A stretch of 33,544 nt of DNA from contig JAAUTG010000011.1 of assembly GCA_012031785.1 (NCBI GenBank), positions 1-33,544 of the forward strand, written 5' to 3'. Shown in pieces: positions 21,161 to 30,600 of the stretch; positions within the stretch are counted from its first letter, which is position 1, and the number at the start of each line of letters is the position of its first letter. The DNA is from Saprospiraceae bacterium. Lineage in GTDB: Bacteria > Bacteroidota > Bacteroidia > Chitinophagales > Saprospiraceae. The notes beneath the pieces were generated by a model. It searched no databases. It saw nothing but the letters and a program-made list of their open reading frames with translations, and was not told where the DNA came from. Both the position numbers and the translations under genes were made by a program.

Positions 21161-21320
21161 AGTTAGTTATTTGGTTAAATTGGTTATTCGATTATTTGCA
21201 GGATGTAAAAAGTTCGTTTCAAGGTATCTGTACCAAATTATTTGTTTTGAAAGTTATTTACCATCATTTACAGTATCGTTTCCAAAAGATTCTTGTCAGA
21301 AAAGAACCAAATAACTAACT
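21161..21320 (+). repeat. Palindromic intergenic element, copy E5
   Basis: The terminal 16-bp arms AGTTAGTTATTTGGTT (21161-21176) and AACCAAATAACTAACT (21305-21320) are perfect inverted repeats 128 bp apart. The core begins GTTCGTTT at 21212 and ends GAAAGTTATTT. It lies 13 bp downstream of adk, in the same orientation as that gene, and 36 bp before the end of the ALDH remnant. Confidence 0.7.
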
Positions 21321-21355
21321 TTATAGTGTCAGATATGAATTATAATAATTGGCTT

Positions 21356-21760
21356 TTAACGCAATAGCCAACGAATAATCTTAATTCCCAACTGCGAATA
21401 AGGTGGATAGCAAAACTTAAAGCTGTCTCAAGTCGCTGCAAAAGTGATGCTCTTGAAATGACTAAAATGGTCAAAACTAGCTTTACCATGATAATGCCCT
21501 AATCCAATGTGTTGCGTAAAGGCATCCGCATTAATTTTGGTCAATACAGTAGAAGCTACCTATAATTCGCGTACATCGGTTTCTCCACCAATCACAATCT
21601 TGCCCTTTGAAGAGCTTTAAGTAAACTGGCTTCCATTTGTTTGACTTGAGATTTTAGTTTTCTCAACTGTTCCATTCTAAATTCATTGATGAAGTTAAAA
21701 TAGTATTTAAACCTCTGATTTGTGAACAAAAATCGTTCAATTAAATGAACTATTACGCCT
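21356..21760 (-). pseudogene. Decayed, internally deleted aldehyde dehydrogenase (ALDH3 type)
   Basis: No long frame survives, but reading the minus strand gives pieces of one ALDH3 protein in the right order. The N-terminal part is ERFLFTNQ...EFRMEQLRKLKSQ and so on to SLLKAL. A middle scrap reads GKIVIGGETDVREL, then a stop, then VASTVL. The C-terminal end is LGHYHGKASFDHFSH...YPPYSQLGIKIIRWLLR with a stop at 21356-21358. An intact enzyme has about 460 residues; roughly 115-130 codons remain. Large internal segments, including the catalytic Cys region, are therefore gone, and two in-frame stops (TAG, TGA) plus a frameshift are present. This is genuine decay, unlike the single-base slips elsewhere. 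The upstream end is approximate. Confidence 0.75.
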
Positions 21761-21921
21761 GATTGTGATTAATTGTTGGTTTTGAATGGCTTTAAGTGTA
21801 CCTAGTTGAGGTGATAAGCCTTAATATTACAACAAGTCAAATAAAAGTGGTTTGTTACTTCAATTTTAAATAGAATATAATGCCAATTTGTTTAATCCGA
21901 AATAAAAACCTATAATTAATT

Positions 21922-22367
21922 ATGGAAAAAGAAGAAATACTTTTTGTCAATCCAATTGATAAGGATAAGATTGCCGAAAATCCACATTTGTTGCCTTACG
22001 CCCACACAGTGGGTGGTGCGGTGATAAAACCGATTGATAAAGGTAAGGTCAAAGGTCTAGCAGTGTCTGCTATGCACGAGCAGACAAATATGCAACTAGA
22101 CCAAATTCGCCAACAGGTAGAATTATTGGTAATACAAGCGCAAGCCATCCATAAGCGGGTAGAAATATCTGAAAAGATTTATCTCTCTGACATGAATTTT
22201 GATCCGCTTATTGGTAAAATTTACCATCTTACCAGCGTAGCAATGGACAAAATGTACTTTCCATGGTTGCGCCTTACGAATGGGGTAGAAAAAAACCTTT
22301 TGAGTTCGTCGCAACCGTGAAATTGCTCGCGGATCACACTTGGGAAATCATTGAAGAAAATGGATAA
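21922..22367 (+). CDS. DUF2452 family protein (one probable indel)
   Basis: Small cytoplasmic protein of unknown function, typical of Bacteroidota. The N-terminal stretch NPIDKDKIAENPHLLPYAH, then TVGGAVIKPIDKGKVKGLAV, is the family signature. Next comes an amphipathic helical part (MQLDQIRQQVELLVIQAQAI) and a beta-rich C-terminus. One T is missing at 22229-22230. Adding it restores YHLYQRSNGQNVLSMVAPYE, WGRKKPFEFVATVKLLADHT and WEIIEENG with stop at 22365-22367, 148 residues. Without correction the frame ends early at 22320 in unrelated sequence. The stop overlaps the start of the next gene (ATGGATAA), suggesting translational coupling. No signal peptide was seen. Confidence 0.8.
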
Positions 22368-22722
22368 AATGTTATTTTACGTACTACTTTTTCCTTTGTT
22401 TTACACTTTGACATTGGAAAACATTACTTGGCTTACTTCCGATACGCACGACTTTGGTACTTTCAAGTCTAAAGAAGTCAGGTACACATTTTCTTTCCGA
22501 AATGACACCGATCAACCTGTGTTGATTGAGGGAACAAGAACCACTTGCGGCTGTACCGTACCAGCTTGGGAGGAGTCTCCTATTTTGCCAGATTCTACTG
22601 GAAGTATTGAAGTGACTTATGACGGTAAGCGTCGCGGCTATTTTCACAAGAAAATCATGGTATTTTTTAACCATCAGCGCAAACCAGAAAACCTCTGGAT
22701 TACAGGTTATGTAGAGGATTAA
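22360..22722 (+). CDS. DUF1573 family exported protein
   Basis: 120 residues from the ATG at 22360, which overlaps the stop of the preceding gene. A TTG nine bases earlier is possible but less likely. Residues 1-20 are hydrophobic (MLFYVLLFPLFYTLTL) and look like a signal peptide. The rest is one DUF1573 Ig-like domain: HDFGTFKSKEVRYTFSFRN, then the hallmark TTCGCTVPAWEESPI, then GSIEVTYDGKRRGYFHKKIM. The two Cys in CGC are conserved in the family. The function is unknown; the fold is that of ASPM/Hydin-like beta-sandwiches. It ends convergently with the sigma-54 activator, 147 bp away. Confidence 0.85.
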   Translation: MDKMLFYVLLFPLFYTLTLENITWLTSDTHDFGTFKSKEVRYTFSFRNDTDQPVLIEGTRTTCGCTVPAWEESPILPDSTGSIEVTYDGKRRGYFHKKIMVFFNHQRKPENLWITGYVED

Positions 22723-22869
22723 GCGATGAATAATAAGCTGTGGCTTACAGGCTGCTGATTGGTTGTTGAACAATTAATGAGTTGTAAAAGTAAAACGATA
22801 CTTTATTATTCATTTGCTCGGGAATGGAGTGATGTGGAAAAAAAATTACTGATTCAATCTTGGAGCGAT

Positions 22870-24180
22870 CTACAAATCGTATTCTTTGATTTTTCGATAT
22901 AGCGTGCGTTCCGAAATTCCCAGTTCATCGGCGGCATCTTTCCTGCGCCCATTATATTTTCGCAATGCCTTTCGGATAAGATTCTTTTCGTTGTCCGTCA
23001 AAGACAAACTATCTTCTAAATTATCATTATATAGCTCTGTATTATGTTCAATTAAAATAGGTTTACCGTCACTATCGCTATTGTAGTAGGTTTCTTCTTC
23101 AATATCGCTAGACGAAGTAGCTTCCTCATGGTTGGGTTTCGTAGGCATATTGGAAAACACCTGACTTTGTACAGGAACAGGCATGTTGGAGGCTAAAGTG
23201 GAAGGCTGTAATTGTTGCATGCTTCTGATGTCTGGCACACTGAGGTTGTTGCGGCGAATCAGTTCAAACACTAAATTTTTTAAATCATTCAAATCGCCTT
23301 TCATATCAAAAAGTAACTTGTAGAGAATCTCGCGTTCATTCATTGTAGCGCCCTCCTTTCCGTCATGCTCTGGAATCATAGGCAAATTCCGCTTTAAGGC
23401 ATTAGGAATGTAAGTCAGCAAATCCTCTAAACCAATTAATTTATTTTCAGAAAGCACAGAAATTTGTTCTGCAATATTTCTTAATTCTCTCACGTTGCCA
23501 GGAAAAGAATAATGTTCTAAAGCTGCCTTTGCTTTATCATCTAATTGGACAGGTGTGGTGCGGTATTTTTCAGCAAAATCTATGGCAAATTTTCTAAACA
23601 ACAAATAAATATCTTCTCTTCTGTTGCGCAAAGAGGGTACTTCAATTGGCACTGTATTTAAACGATAGTACAAATCTTCTCTAAATTTTCCTTTCTTCAC
23701 CCGTTCCATCAAATCCACATTTGTCGCAGCTACTACTCGCACATCTGTGGTGAGTGTTTTAGAAGCACCCACGCGGATGAACTCGCCACTTTCAAGGATG
23801 CGCAGCAAAAACGCCTGAGTATCAAGGGGCATTTCTCCAACTTCATCCAAGAATATAGTTCCTCCGTTTACAGTTTCAAAATAGCCTTTTCGCTCGGTGG
23901 CTGCTCCTGTGAAAGAGCCTTTTTCATGCCCAAAAAGTTCTGAATTAATAGTACCTTCTGGGATGGCACCGCAGTTAACTGCAATGAAATTATTATGTTT
24001 TCGATTGCTCAAGGCATGAATGACTTTTGAGAACGCTTCCTTCCCCACGCCACTTTCCCCTGTGATAAGTACCGAAAGATCGGTGTTGGCTACGCGAACC
24101 GCAGTGTCCAAAGCCCTATCTAATGCTTCTGAACGACCGATGATACCGAAACGTTGTTTTATTGATTGAAGACTTGTCAT
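22870..24180 (-). CDS. Sigma-54-dependent transcriptional activator without receiver domain
   Basis: An NtrC-type bacterial enhancer-binding protein of 436 residues. The AAA+ domain starts almost at the N-terminus: Walker A GESGVGKE (41-48), the sigma-54 contact loop as GSFTGA (88-93, Ser for the usual Ala), Walker B GGTIFLDE (106-113), then RVVAATN and FREDLYYRLN. A low-complexity, acidic linker covers about 280-390. A Fis-type helix-turn-helix ends the protein (RRKDAADELGISERTLYRKI). There is no input domain, so control must come from partner proteins or expression level. It lies downstream of miaB on the same strand, a pairing I recall from other Bacteroidota. The upstream DNA holds a 158-bp palindromic element. 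Its targets are unknown. Confidence 0.92.
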   Translation of the reverse strand: MTSLQSIKQRFGIIGRSEALDRALDTAVRVANTDLSVLITGESGVGKEAFSKVIHALSNRKHNNFIAVNCGAIPEGTINSELFGHEKGSFTGAATERKGYFETVNGGTIFLDEVGEMPLDTQAFLLRILESGEFIRVGASKTLTTDVRVVAATNVDLMERVKKGKFREDLYYRLNTVPIEVPSLRNRREDIYLLFRKFAIDFAEKYRTTPVQLDDKAKAALEHYSFPGNVRELRNIAEQISVLSENKLIGLEDLLTYIPNALKRNLPMIPEHDGKEGATMNEREILYKLLFDMKGDLNDLKNLVFELIRRNNLSVPDIRSMQQLQPSTLASNMPVPVQSQVFSNMPTKPNHEEATSSSDIEEETYYNSDSDGKPILIEHNTELYNDNLEDSLSLTDNEKNLIRKALRKYNGRRKDAADELGISERTLYRKIKEYDL

Positions 24181-24196
24181 TATTTTAAGAAGAAAG

Positions 24197-24354
24197 TGTT
24201 AACTGATGTCATGCAATCTGCTTTTACTCGCCTTTTACCTAAATATAATGATTTTGACCATCCTCAATTTGTAAGATTTTCATGCAAGCATGAAAAAAAA
24301 TCTAAAATCAAATAGCCAAATGCGAATAGCGCGCTGCACGACATCAGGTGTTAA
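24197..24354. repeat. Palindromic element E6 upstream of the sigma-54 activator
   Basis: GTTAACTGATGTCATGCA (from about 24198) and TGCACGACATCAGGTGTTAA (to 24354) are imperfect inverted repeats, differing by one mismatch and a two-base insertion. They enclose about 120 bp. The size matches elements E1-E5 but the core is not recognisable. It lies between miaB and the activator gene. Confidence 0.45.
24277..24296. promoter_or_regulatory. 18-bp palindrome, possible operator
   Basis: TTTTCATGC-AA-GCATGAAAA is a perfect two-fold symmetric site with 9-bp arms and a two-base centre. It lies about 100 bp before the sigma-54 activator start and near the middle of element E6. The symmetry suits a dimeric DNA-binding protein, but it could equally be the tip of the larger palindrome. 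Confidence 0.4.
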
Positions 24355-24405
24355 GTATAAATGATTGGTTTCTTGTGTGTTGATGTTAGAGTTATCGCAT
24401 GATGG

Positions 24406-25847
24406 TTACTTAATTTCCACCATCTTGCCTTTCAAAGTTGCGCTAGTTGCATCATCCACTTTTACCCAAACATAGTCTCCCACCTCATAGCCAGCTACTT
24501 TTGGAAAAACAATCATCTTGTTTTGGGAGTTACGCCCCTTGAAGTCATCTGTGGATTTCTTTGAGTCGCCCTCTATCAGCACTTTGAACGTTTTGCCAAT
24601 GTCTGCTTGGTTGTGTTGGAAAGATACCTGCGTTTGAAGGCGAATAATCTCGTTCAAGCGTCGTTTTTTGGTTTCTATTGGAATATCGTCTGCATATTTT
24701 TTTGCAGCAAGCGTACCAGGTCGTTCGGAATAGAAAAACATATACGACATACTGTAATTGGCTAGACGAATCATGCTCAAAGTTTCTTCATGTTCTTCTT
24801 CTGTTTCGGTGCAAAACCCTGTAATCATATCCGACGATATAGCACAATCAGGCATAATTTCATAAATACGCTGTACCTTATTGATGTACCATTCACGGTT
24901 GTAAGTGCGGTTCATCAGTTCCAGCACTCGACTATTTCCTGACTGGACTGGCAAGTGGATGTATTTACAAATATTTTCGTACTTTGCCATCGTAAAAAGA
25001 ACTTCATCAGTGATGTCTTTTGGATGGGAAGTTGAAAAACGCACTCGTAAGTTCGGATGTACTTGGGCAACCATTTCTAATAGTTGCGCAAAAGTCACCA
25101 AGTTGGATGTTTCTGGATTTTCCCACTTGTACGAATCTACATTTTGTCCTAGTAGCGTCACTTCTCTATATCCATTTGCAAATAAATTTTCTGCTTCTGC
25201 CAAAATGCTGAACGCATTTCGACTGCGTTCTCGTCCGCGCGTGAAGGCACTACACAAAAAGAACACATATTGTCGCAACCGCGCATGATGGAGATGAAAG
25301 CCGTCACGCCATTAGAATCCAAACGCAAAGGGCTAATATCTGCATAAGTTTCTTCACGACTTAAAAAGACATTAATTCCTTTTTCTCCGTCTTCCACCGT
25401 AGCTATTAAATTAGGCAAATCGCGATAAGCGTCTGGACCTACTACAATATCTACTAATTTTTCTTCTTCCAAAAACTTTGATTTGAGCCGTTCTGCCATA
25501 CACCCTAGCACGCCTACCATTGTTCCAGGACGATGACGCTTGATAAGGTCAAAGTCCCGAAGCCGCCTGCGGACGGTCTCCTCTGCTTTTTCTCGAATAG
25601 AGCAAGTATTGATGAGTATCAAATCCGACTCTTCCACATTGCGCGTTGGTGCGTAGCCCACTTCTGAAAGGATAGATGCCACAATTTCACTATCGCTGAA
25701 GTTCATTTGGCAGCCATAACTTTCTATATAGAAGAGCTTACTGCCTTTGGTTGGTTCTTCTTTTTCCCAAAAAAGTACCTCTCCCTGACGATTTGTCAAG
25801 ATGTGTTTATCTATTCCCTCTAAGGTTGGATTATTGTCGTACATCAT
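24406..25847 (-). CDS. miaB: tRNA-2-methylthio-N6-dimethylallyladenosine synthase MiaB (one probable indel)
   Basis: Radical-SAM methylthiotransferase that adds the 2-methylthio group to i6A37 of tRNAs reading UNN codons. The UPF0004 domain has its three cluster-binding Cys in [23 protein letters not shown] and LGCMAERLK. The radical-SAM CxxxCxxC is [10 protein letters not shown]. The substrate domain and a C-terminal TRAM domain (ending [20 protein letters not shown]) follow. One T (A on the plus strand) is missing at 25244-25245. Restoring it yields [19 protein letters not shown] and a protein of about 480 residues, the normal size. The start [12 protein letters not shown] is chosen as the first ATG. 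A TATCTTTG box lies 240 bp upstream. Confidence 0.95.
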
Positions 25848-26516
25848 TATTCGCGTTTGCTTTGAGGTGTATTTGTTATTTGATGACTTCTATTGTAGGG
25901 TAAGCTGCTGGTGCCAATATTTACTTGTTGCTGTGAAAGCAAAAAGTTAACAACCAATAACTTACCACCTACTTAGTGGTCATTCAAGACGAACACCTGT
26001 TAATTTATCTTTATACTTTTGATTCTCAAGGCACTAAACTTTAATTCAAGCTAAGCAATCAACCCTCAAAGTACAAAGGATGGCAAAGATAATACAACAA
26101 ATGTCAAAATGGCAGGAAAAGTTCAAGTTTCCTCAAACAAAATTGGTTGGCAAAAAAGAATAAGCCCAATCCTTAGCAACTACACCAATTTTGGCGTAAT
26201 TTTTTAACTCCAAAAGAATTATGAAAAAAGCCTAATCAGTGTTCTTAAATCTACTTATATTACGCTCAAAATGGTAAGGATAATTATTCTACTTGTGAGC
26301 AACTAACCTTACAGAGTTGGGGCTTGAACTTTGGAGGGAATAATTTTACTACATTTTGATTTTCGTAGCTGAATGATAAATTTATGATAAAATTTATCTG
26401 TTAAAATGTTCAAAGTAATTGAATATTTTACCTGTTTTAGTCGTCCAGCTTCTAATTTTCCCCTATTCAAAAATTCTATCAAAGCAAAAATTACAGACTA
26501 CACTCAATTAGAAAAT
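25848..26516. other. Divergent intergenic region, miaB / gpsA
   Basis: About 670 bp without a credible gene. On the minus strand TATCTTTG (26084-26091) fits a -7 box for miaB. The part at 25900-26050 contains strings resembling the E-element core (GTTCGTC and AAGTTATTGG on the minus strand), but no clear inverted ends, so it is at best a worn-out copy. Nothing else was recognised. Confidence 0.4.
26084..26091 (-). promoter_or_regulatory. Promoter -7 box for miaB
   Basis: TATCTTTG on the minus strand matches TAnnTTTG. TTTGAC-like strings lie upstream but at short spacing, so the -33 element is uncertain. Confidence 0.35.
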
Positions 26517-27533
26517 ATGGCATTAACGAATCCTGTAAGAGTTGGTGTGATTGGTGCAGGTAGCTTCGGTACAGCAATAGCTAGTTTGTTGGCACACAAT
26601 GTAGAAGTATTAATATACAGCCGAAAAGAAGCATTGGTACAACAAATTAACCAAACGCACCAAAATTTTAATATTTTATTTCCCGATCATGTGTTTGCTA
26701 CTAGTAACCTACAATTGATGGCAAGCACCTGCCACGTACTTTTCCCCATCGTAGCTTCCGCCCATTTCAGAGAGGTGATGCAGCAAATATCTCCATTTCT
26801 CACGCCTGAACATATTTTAATTCATGGTACAAAAGGGCTAGACATTGCAGACGTGGATGAGGCAATACCTTTTTCTGCCCGGCAGGTGCAAACCATGAGT
26901 CAAATTATTTTGAAAGAAACCAATTGTAAAAGAGTGGGATGTCTTTCTGGACCTAACTTAGCAACAGAAATTTTATTAGGACAACCCACTGCCACAGTAG
27001 TTGCAAGCCAATACAAAGAAGTGATTGACATTGGCAAAAAAGTATTAGCTAGTTCTAAGTTTCACGCCTACGGTAGCCACGATGTACTAGGGGCGGAATG
27101 GGCAGGAGCATTAAAAAACGTAGTTGCCATAGGTTCAGGACTTTTGAAAGGCATGGGATATGGTAAAAATTTACAAGCGGTACTGATTACCAAAGGTTTA
27201 CAAGAAATGATTGAGTTTGGTAAAGCTGTGGGTGCAAGTGAGCAAGCGTTTTACAGTATGGCTGGCATAGGCGACTTATTTGCTACTACTACCAGTAAAA
27301 AAAGTAGAAATTACACTTTTGGCTACCGAATCGGACAGGGAGAGCAAGTGGAAGATGTAATAGCCAGTAGCCTAGAATTGGCGGAAGGCAGGCGAACCAT
27401 AAAAATTTGCAGACAATTAGCTATTTACTATCGTTTGCAAGTACCTGTATTTGAGGCGCTTTACTACATCATTGTAGAAAAAGCCAGCACCCTGTCTATC
27501 GTTAATACGCTGATAGAACATCGCCAACTGTAA
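26517..27533 (+). CDS. gpsA: NAD(P)-dependent glycerol-3-phosphate dehydrogenase
   Basis: Reduces dihydroxyacetone phosphate to sn-glycerol-3-phosphate for phospholipid synthesis, in the cytoplasm. From the ATG at 26517 it has 338 residues, the family length. The Rossmann motif is GVIGAGSFGTA (10-20). SGPNLATEI matches the family SGPSxAxE, the active-site Lys lies in EWAGALKNVVAIGSG, and GMGYGKN and AGIGDLFATTTS follow. The frame is open upstream to an ATG at 26406, but that adds 37 residues before the Rossmann strand with no family counterpart, so the later start is preferred. The frame is intact. It converges on the large secreted protein gene with a shared terminator between them. Confidence 0.95.
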   Translation: MALTNPVRVGVIGAGSFGTAIASLLAHNVEVLIYSRKEALVQQINQTHQNFNILFPDHVFATSNLQLMASTCHVLFPIVASAHFREVMQQISPFLTPEHILIHGTKGLDIADVDEAIPFSARQVQTMSQIILKETNCKRVGCLSGPNLATEILLGQPTATVVASQYKEVIDIGKKVLASSKFHAYGSHDVLGAEWAGALKNVVAIGSGLLKGMGYGKNLQAVLITKGLQEMIEFGKAVGASEQAFYSMAGIGDLFATTTSKKSRNYTFGYRIGQGEQVEDVIASSLELAEGRRTIKICRQLAIYYRLQVPVFEALYYIIVEKASTLSIVNTLIEHRQL

Positions 27534-27597
27534 AAACAGAAAGCTACTTGAAGTCCCAAAACCTCAAATAGCTTTCCATCTGTAAGCAATTTTTTAC
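27533..27597. terminator. Bidirectional terminator between gpsA and the CHRD protein gene
   Basis: GAAAGCTA-c-TTGA-a-GT pairs with AC-c-TCAA-a-TAGCTTTC across a short CCCAAA loop. On the plus strand TTTTTT follows after a few bases (27590-27595); on the minus strand TTTTT follows the stem (27533-27537). The genes converge with only 70 bp between them, so it can serve both. Confidence 0.75.
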
Positions 27598-27603
27598 TAA
27601 GGC

Positions 27604-30600
27604 TTAATTCATTTTCACAAACTGCCAACTGCTTCTAGTAGCGTTCTTTGCACCTACCCAGATGGTATAAGTGCCTGATACTAAAGCACGAATATCAAAA
27701 GTAAGGATATTTACGCCTTTCGTAACCGTTACTTGTTGTTTTTGAGCTACTGCACCTGACGAAGTGACTATTGCTATTTCTGCGTTCTGTTCTTTTTCAG
27801 ATTCCAGATGTAGCGTGATGTAGTCGTGAGCTGGCACTGGATATACTTTGCCGCCCTCAAAAGAAATTTTTGCAGGTGATGCAAGCAAACCTGGTGTAGC
27901 AACAAGATTACCAATCGTAATGCTGGCTTCGTCATCCTCTTTTGGAATACCATCAAAATTATTGTTCGGCGAAGAATCTGGGTCAATTTGGTCAGATTCA
28001 ATAACCTGTGCAAAGTAAGTGATTGGTGTTTGACGGGCTAAAGTAAAAAGATTTAGCTTTAGCGTGTGTGATTCACCTGCCTCCAGATAAGGGACAAACC
28101 AGTATTGGAAAAAGTTATTCCAAGTACCTATGGACGCGGCTTTGCTGGTAAACGCTAGACTATCTGGTAGCTGTGCATCCACAAAAATATTAGCAGCAGC
28201 ATCTGGTCCCTTGTTAGTAAGCGTAAAAGTATAAATATAATTCGTAAAAACTTCGTAATTGTCTCTATCTATGGCGATTTGTAGTTCCAAGTCAGAGGTA
28301 TCGCCGCCCATAATACCGCGTGTAGGCGTAATGACTGCGTTGGCTTCGTCATCTTCGTCCGGCACGTTGTCCAAGTCGTTAGCGGGTGTAGAATCTGGGT
28401 CGGTTTGGTCACTTTCTATGACTTGCGCAAATAAGATAATTGGTCGTCCTTCCACCAAACTGAACAGTACAAGTTCTAATCGGGCAGTTTCACCGCTTCG
28501 TAAAAATGGAATAACCCAGTCTTGCGGCACAATTCGATAGCTTCCAATACTAGCATTAGCACTGGTGAATGCCATACCTTCTGGAATAAGTGCGCTAACC
28601 TTTATATTAGCAGCACTATCAGGTCCGTTATTGGTCAGTTCTAACAGGTAAGTCGTGTTACTAAATACCGTAAAATTGTCTTGAGTGGTTCGAATAGTCA
28701 AAGACAAGTCCGCTGTATCTCCTCCTACAATAGCTGGTTCTGTGAAAATGGTAACTACAGCTTCATCGTCTTCTCTTGGGGTTGGCGCTTCTCCATTGTC
28801 GGGTGTGGAGTCTATATCTTGCGGCAATGCGCCAATAACTTGCACGAAATTGGTAATTGGTTCGTCGTCTTTTAATGTAAAAAGCGTTAGATTCAAAGTA
28901 GCAGTATCTCCCACCTCTAAACGAGCCAACTGCCACCATCTAAAAAACGAGTTGTAGGTTCCTTGTGTAGCTACTGCTCTTGTAAATGCCATTCCTCTCG
29001 GAATGGGGGCGGAAACAAAAATATCTCTAGCGGCTTGTGGTCCTTTATTGACAAGGGTGATGACATACGGAATTTCTTGAAAGCGTTCGTAGAAGCCTTG
29101 CGGTGCAGTGATACTGATCTCTAAATCCGAACCCAAAGCCCTGACAATATTGCCTCGCTTTACCGTAACAAAGTTGCCTTTCCCGATTGTACTTAACGCG
29201 CCATCAGAGGCGATAAAGCGATAGTATCTTGAAATAGAATCTCCGAGTGCCAAACCTTTGTTAATCAAAAAACTATCCAATTGGGCAAGAGAAAAGTCTA
29301 GTATCCCATTCCTTTGAGTCACTATATCCTCGTCATCAATAGCTCGGAAGTCAATAAACTCAGAGGTTTGAAAGATATAATAAAGTTGATTGTTATCCTT
29401 CGGCACGCTCCATTTAGCTCTGATCATTGCAGTGGGGTCGCCTTGTGATTGTATCACTTCTCCATCCAAAGGCAATTCAAATGTAGTAATTCCGACGGGT
29501 GCTGCGTTAGGTTCGTGAAGAATTTGTCCTCTGATTTCACCCGTTGGATTTGCCTCCGTTTGAATATTTAAGTACATTTTTTCCTGCTCTAACGCACTCA
29601 ACTGTGCTGGAGTGAGGTGGAAAATATTATCACCTGATTTGAACACACCTCCATTGCTACTGCCTTCCGCAAGAAAATCAAGCGGCAACGCAAAAGCACC
29701 GTTAGTTCCAGGCGCACCTACGTAAAGCGCAGCACTCGTATCAGCAATCACGCCAATACTATCAAAACTACCCGATATGGTCAAACGATTGCCTAACAAG
29801 TCGAGTTTCAATGCTCCTACACCATTGCTAGTGTAAGGTAGCACTTGATTAAATCCCGAAAGTGTAGTCGTAAAGTAATTATTGGCGAAAGGTAATAATT
29901 GCCCTCTAATAGCTCCACTTGGATACTGCGCGGAATGAATATTGATGTATTGCTCTCGGCTTTGCAGTTTCGCTACTACTTCTTCAATGAGGGTGTATTG
30001 ATTACTCTCTGCCTCAAAGCTACCAGACCTGCTGTCCGCGGCTAATCTTACTTGAAGTGGTGTAAGTACCTCTCCTGATCTTCCTGCGATACCGTTGTGG
30101 ATATGCGCACCACCAGCTATATTTATATTGAAATCGCTTTCCAAGTTATTAAAACTTCCACTCACTGTGATTTGTGTTTCACGTAGTTCCAGAATAACTT
30201 GTCCGTTGCCTGTGGTGTTCACTGGCTGTGCTTGGCTTGCACCAGACAGCGTTGCGATAAAATACGTATTTGCTTCTGGTAGTAACTGTGCGCGCAACTC
30301 TCCGTTAGGAAAATTGTTGGAAGGTATGTTAATGTGCATAGCTCTTGCAAGAAGTTGCGCCACTTGCTCTTCTGTTAAGGTAAAGGTGTTATTTGAGGAT
30401 TCAAAACGTCTGCTATTGTTAGTGTTTCCATCGGAAGGTGTCAATGCAAATAACGAATCCGCCGATATACCTGCTAAGCCAATTCCTATCACTGGACTGC
30501 CGCTTGCTTGTCCGTTCAAATTCTGATAAGTTCCTGAAATGACCAATTTCCTGTCCATTAGCTCGGCTTGCAAATTACCTGTGGCAGAAGAGTTAGCAGT

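Noticed and set aside
22777-22902. 41-codon plus-strand ORF between the DUF1573 gene and the sigma-54 activator
   Set aside because: It overlaps the 3' end of the opposite activator gene, has no recognisable sequence and is within chance length.
25900-26050. Sixth copy of the E-family core upstream of miaB
   Set aside because: Only short scattered matches, and no complementary ends found.
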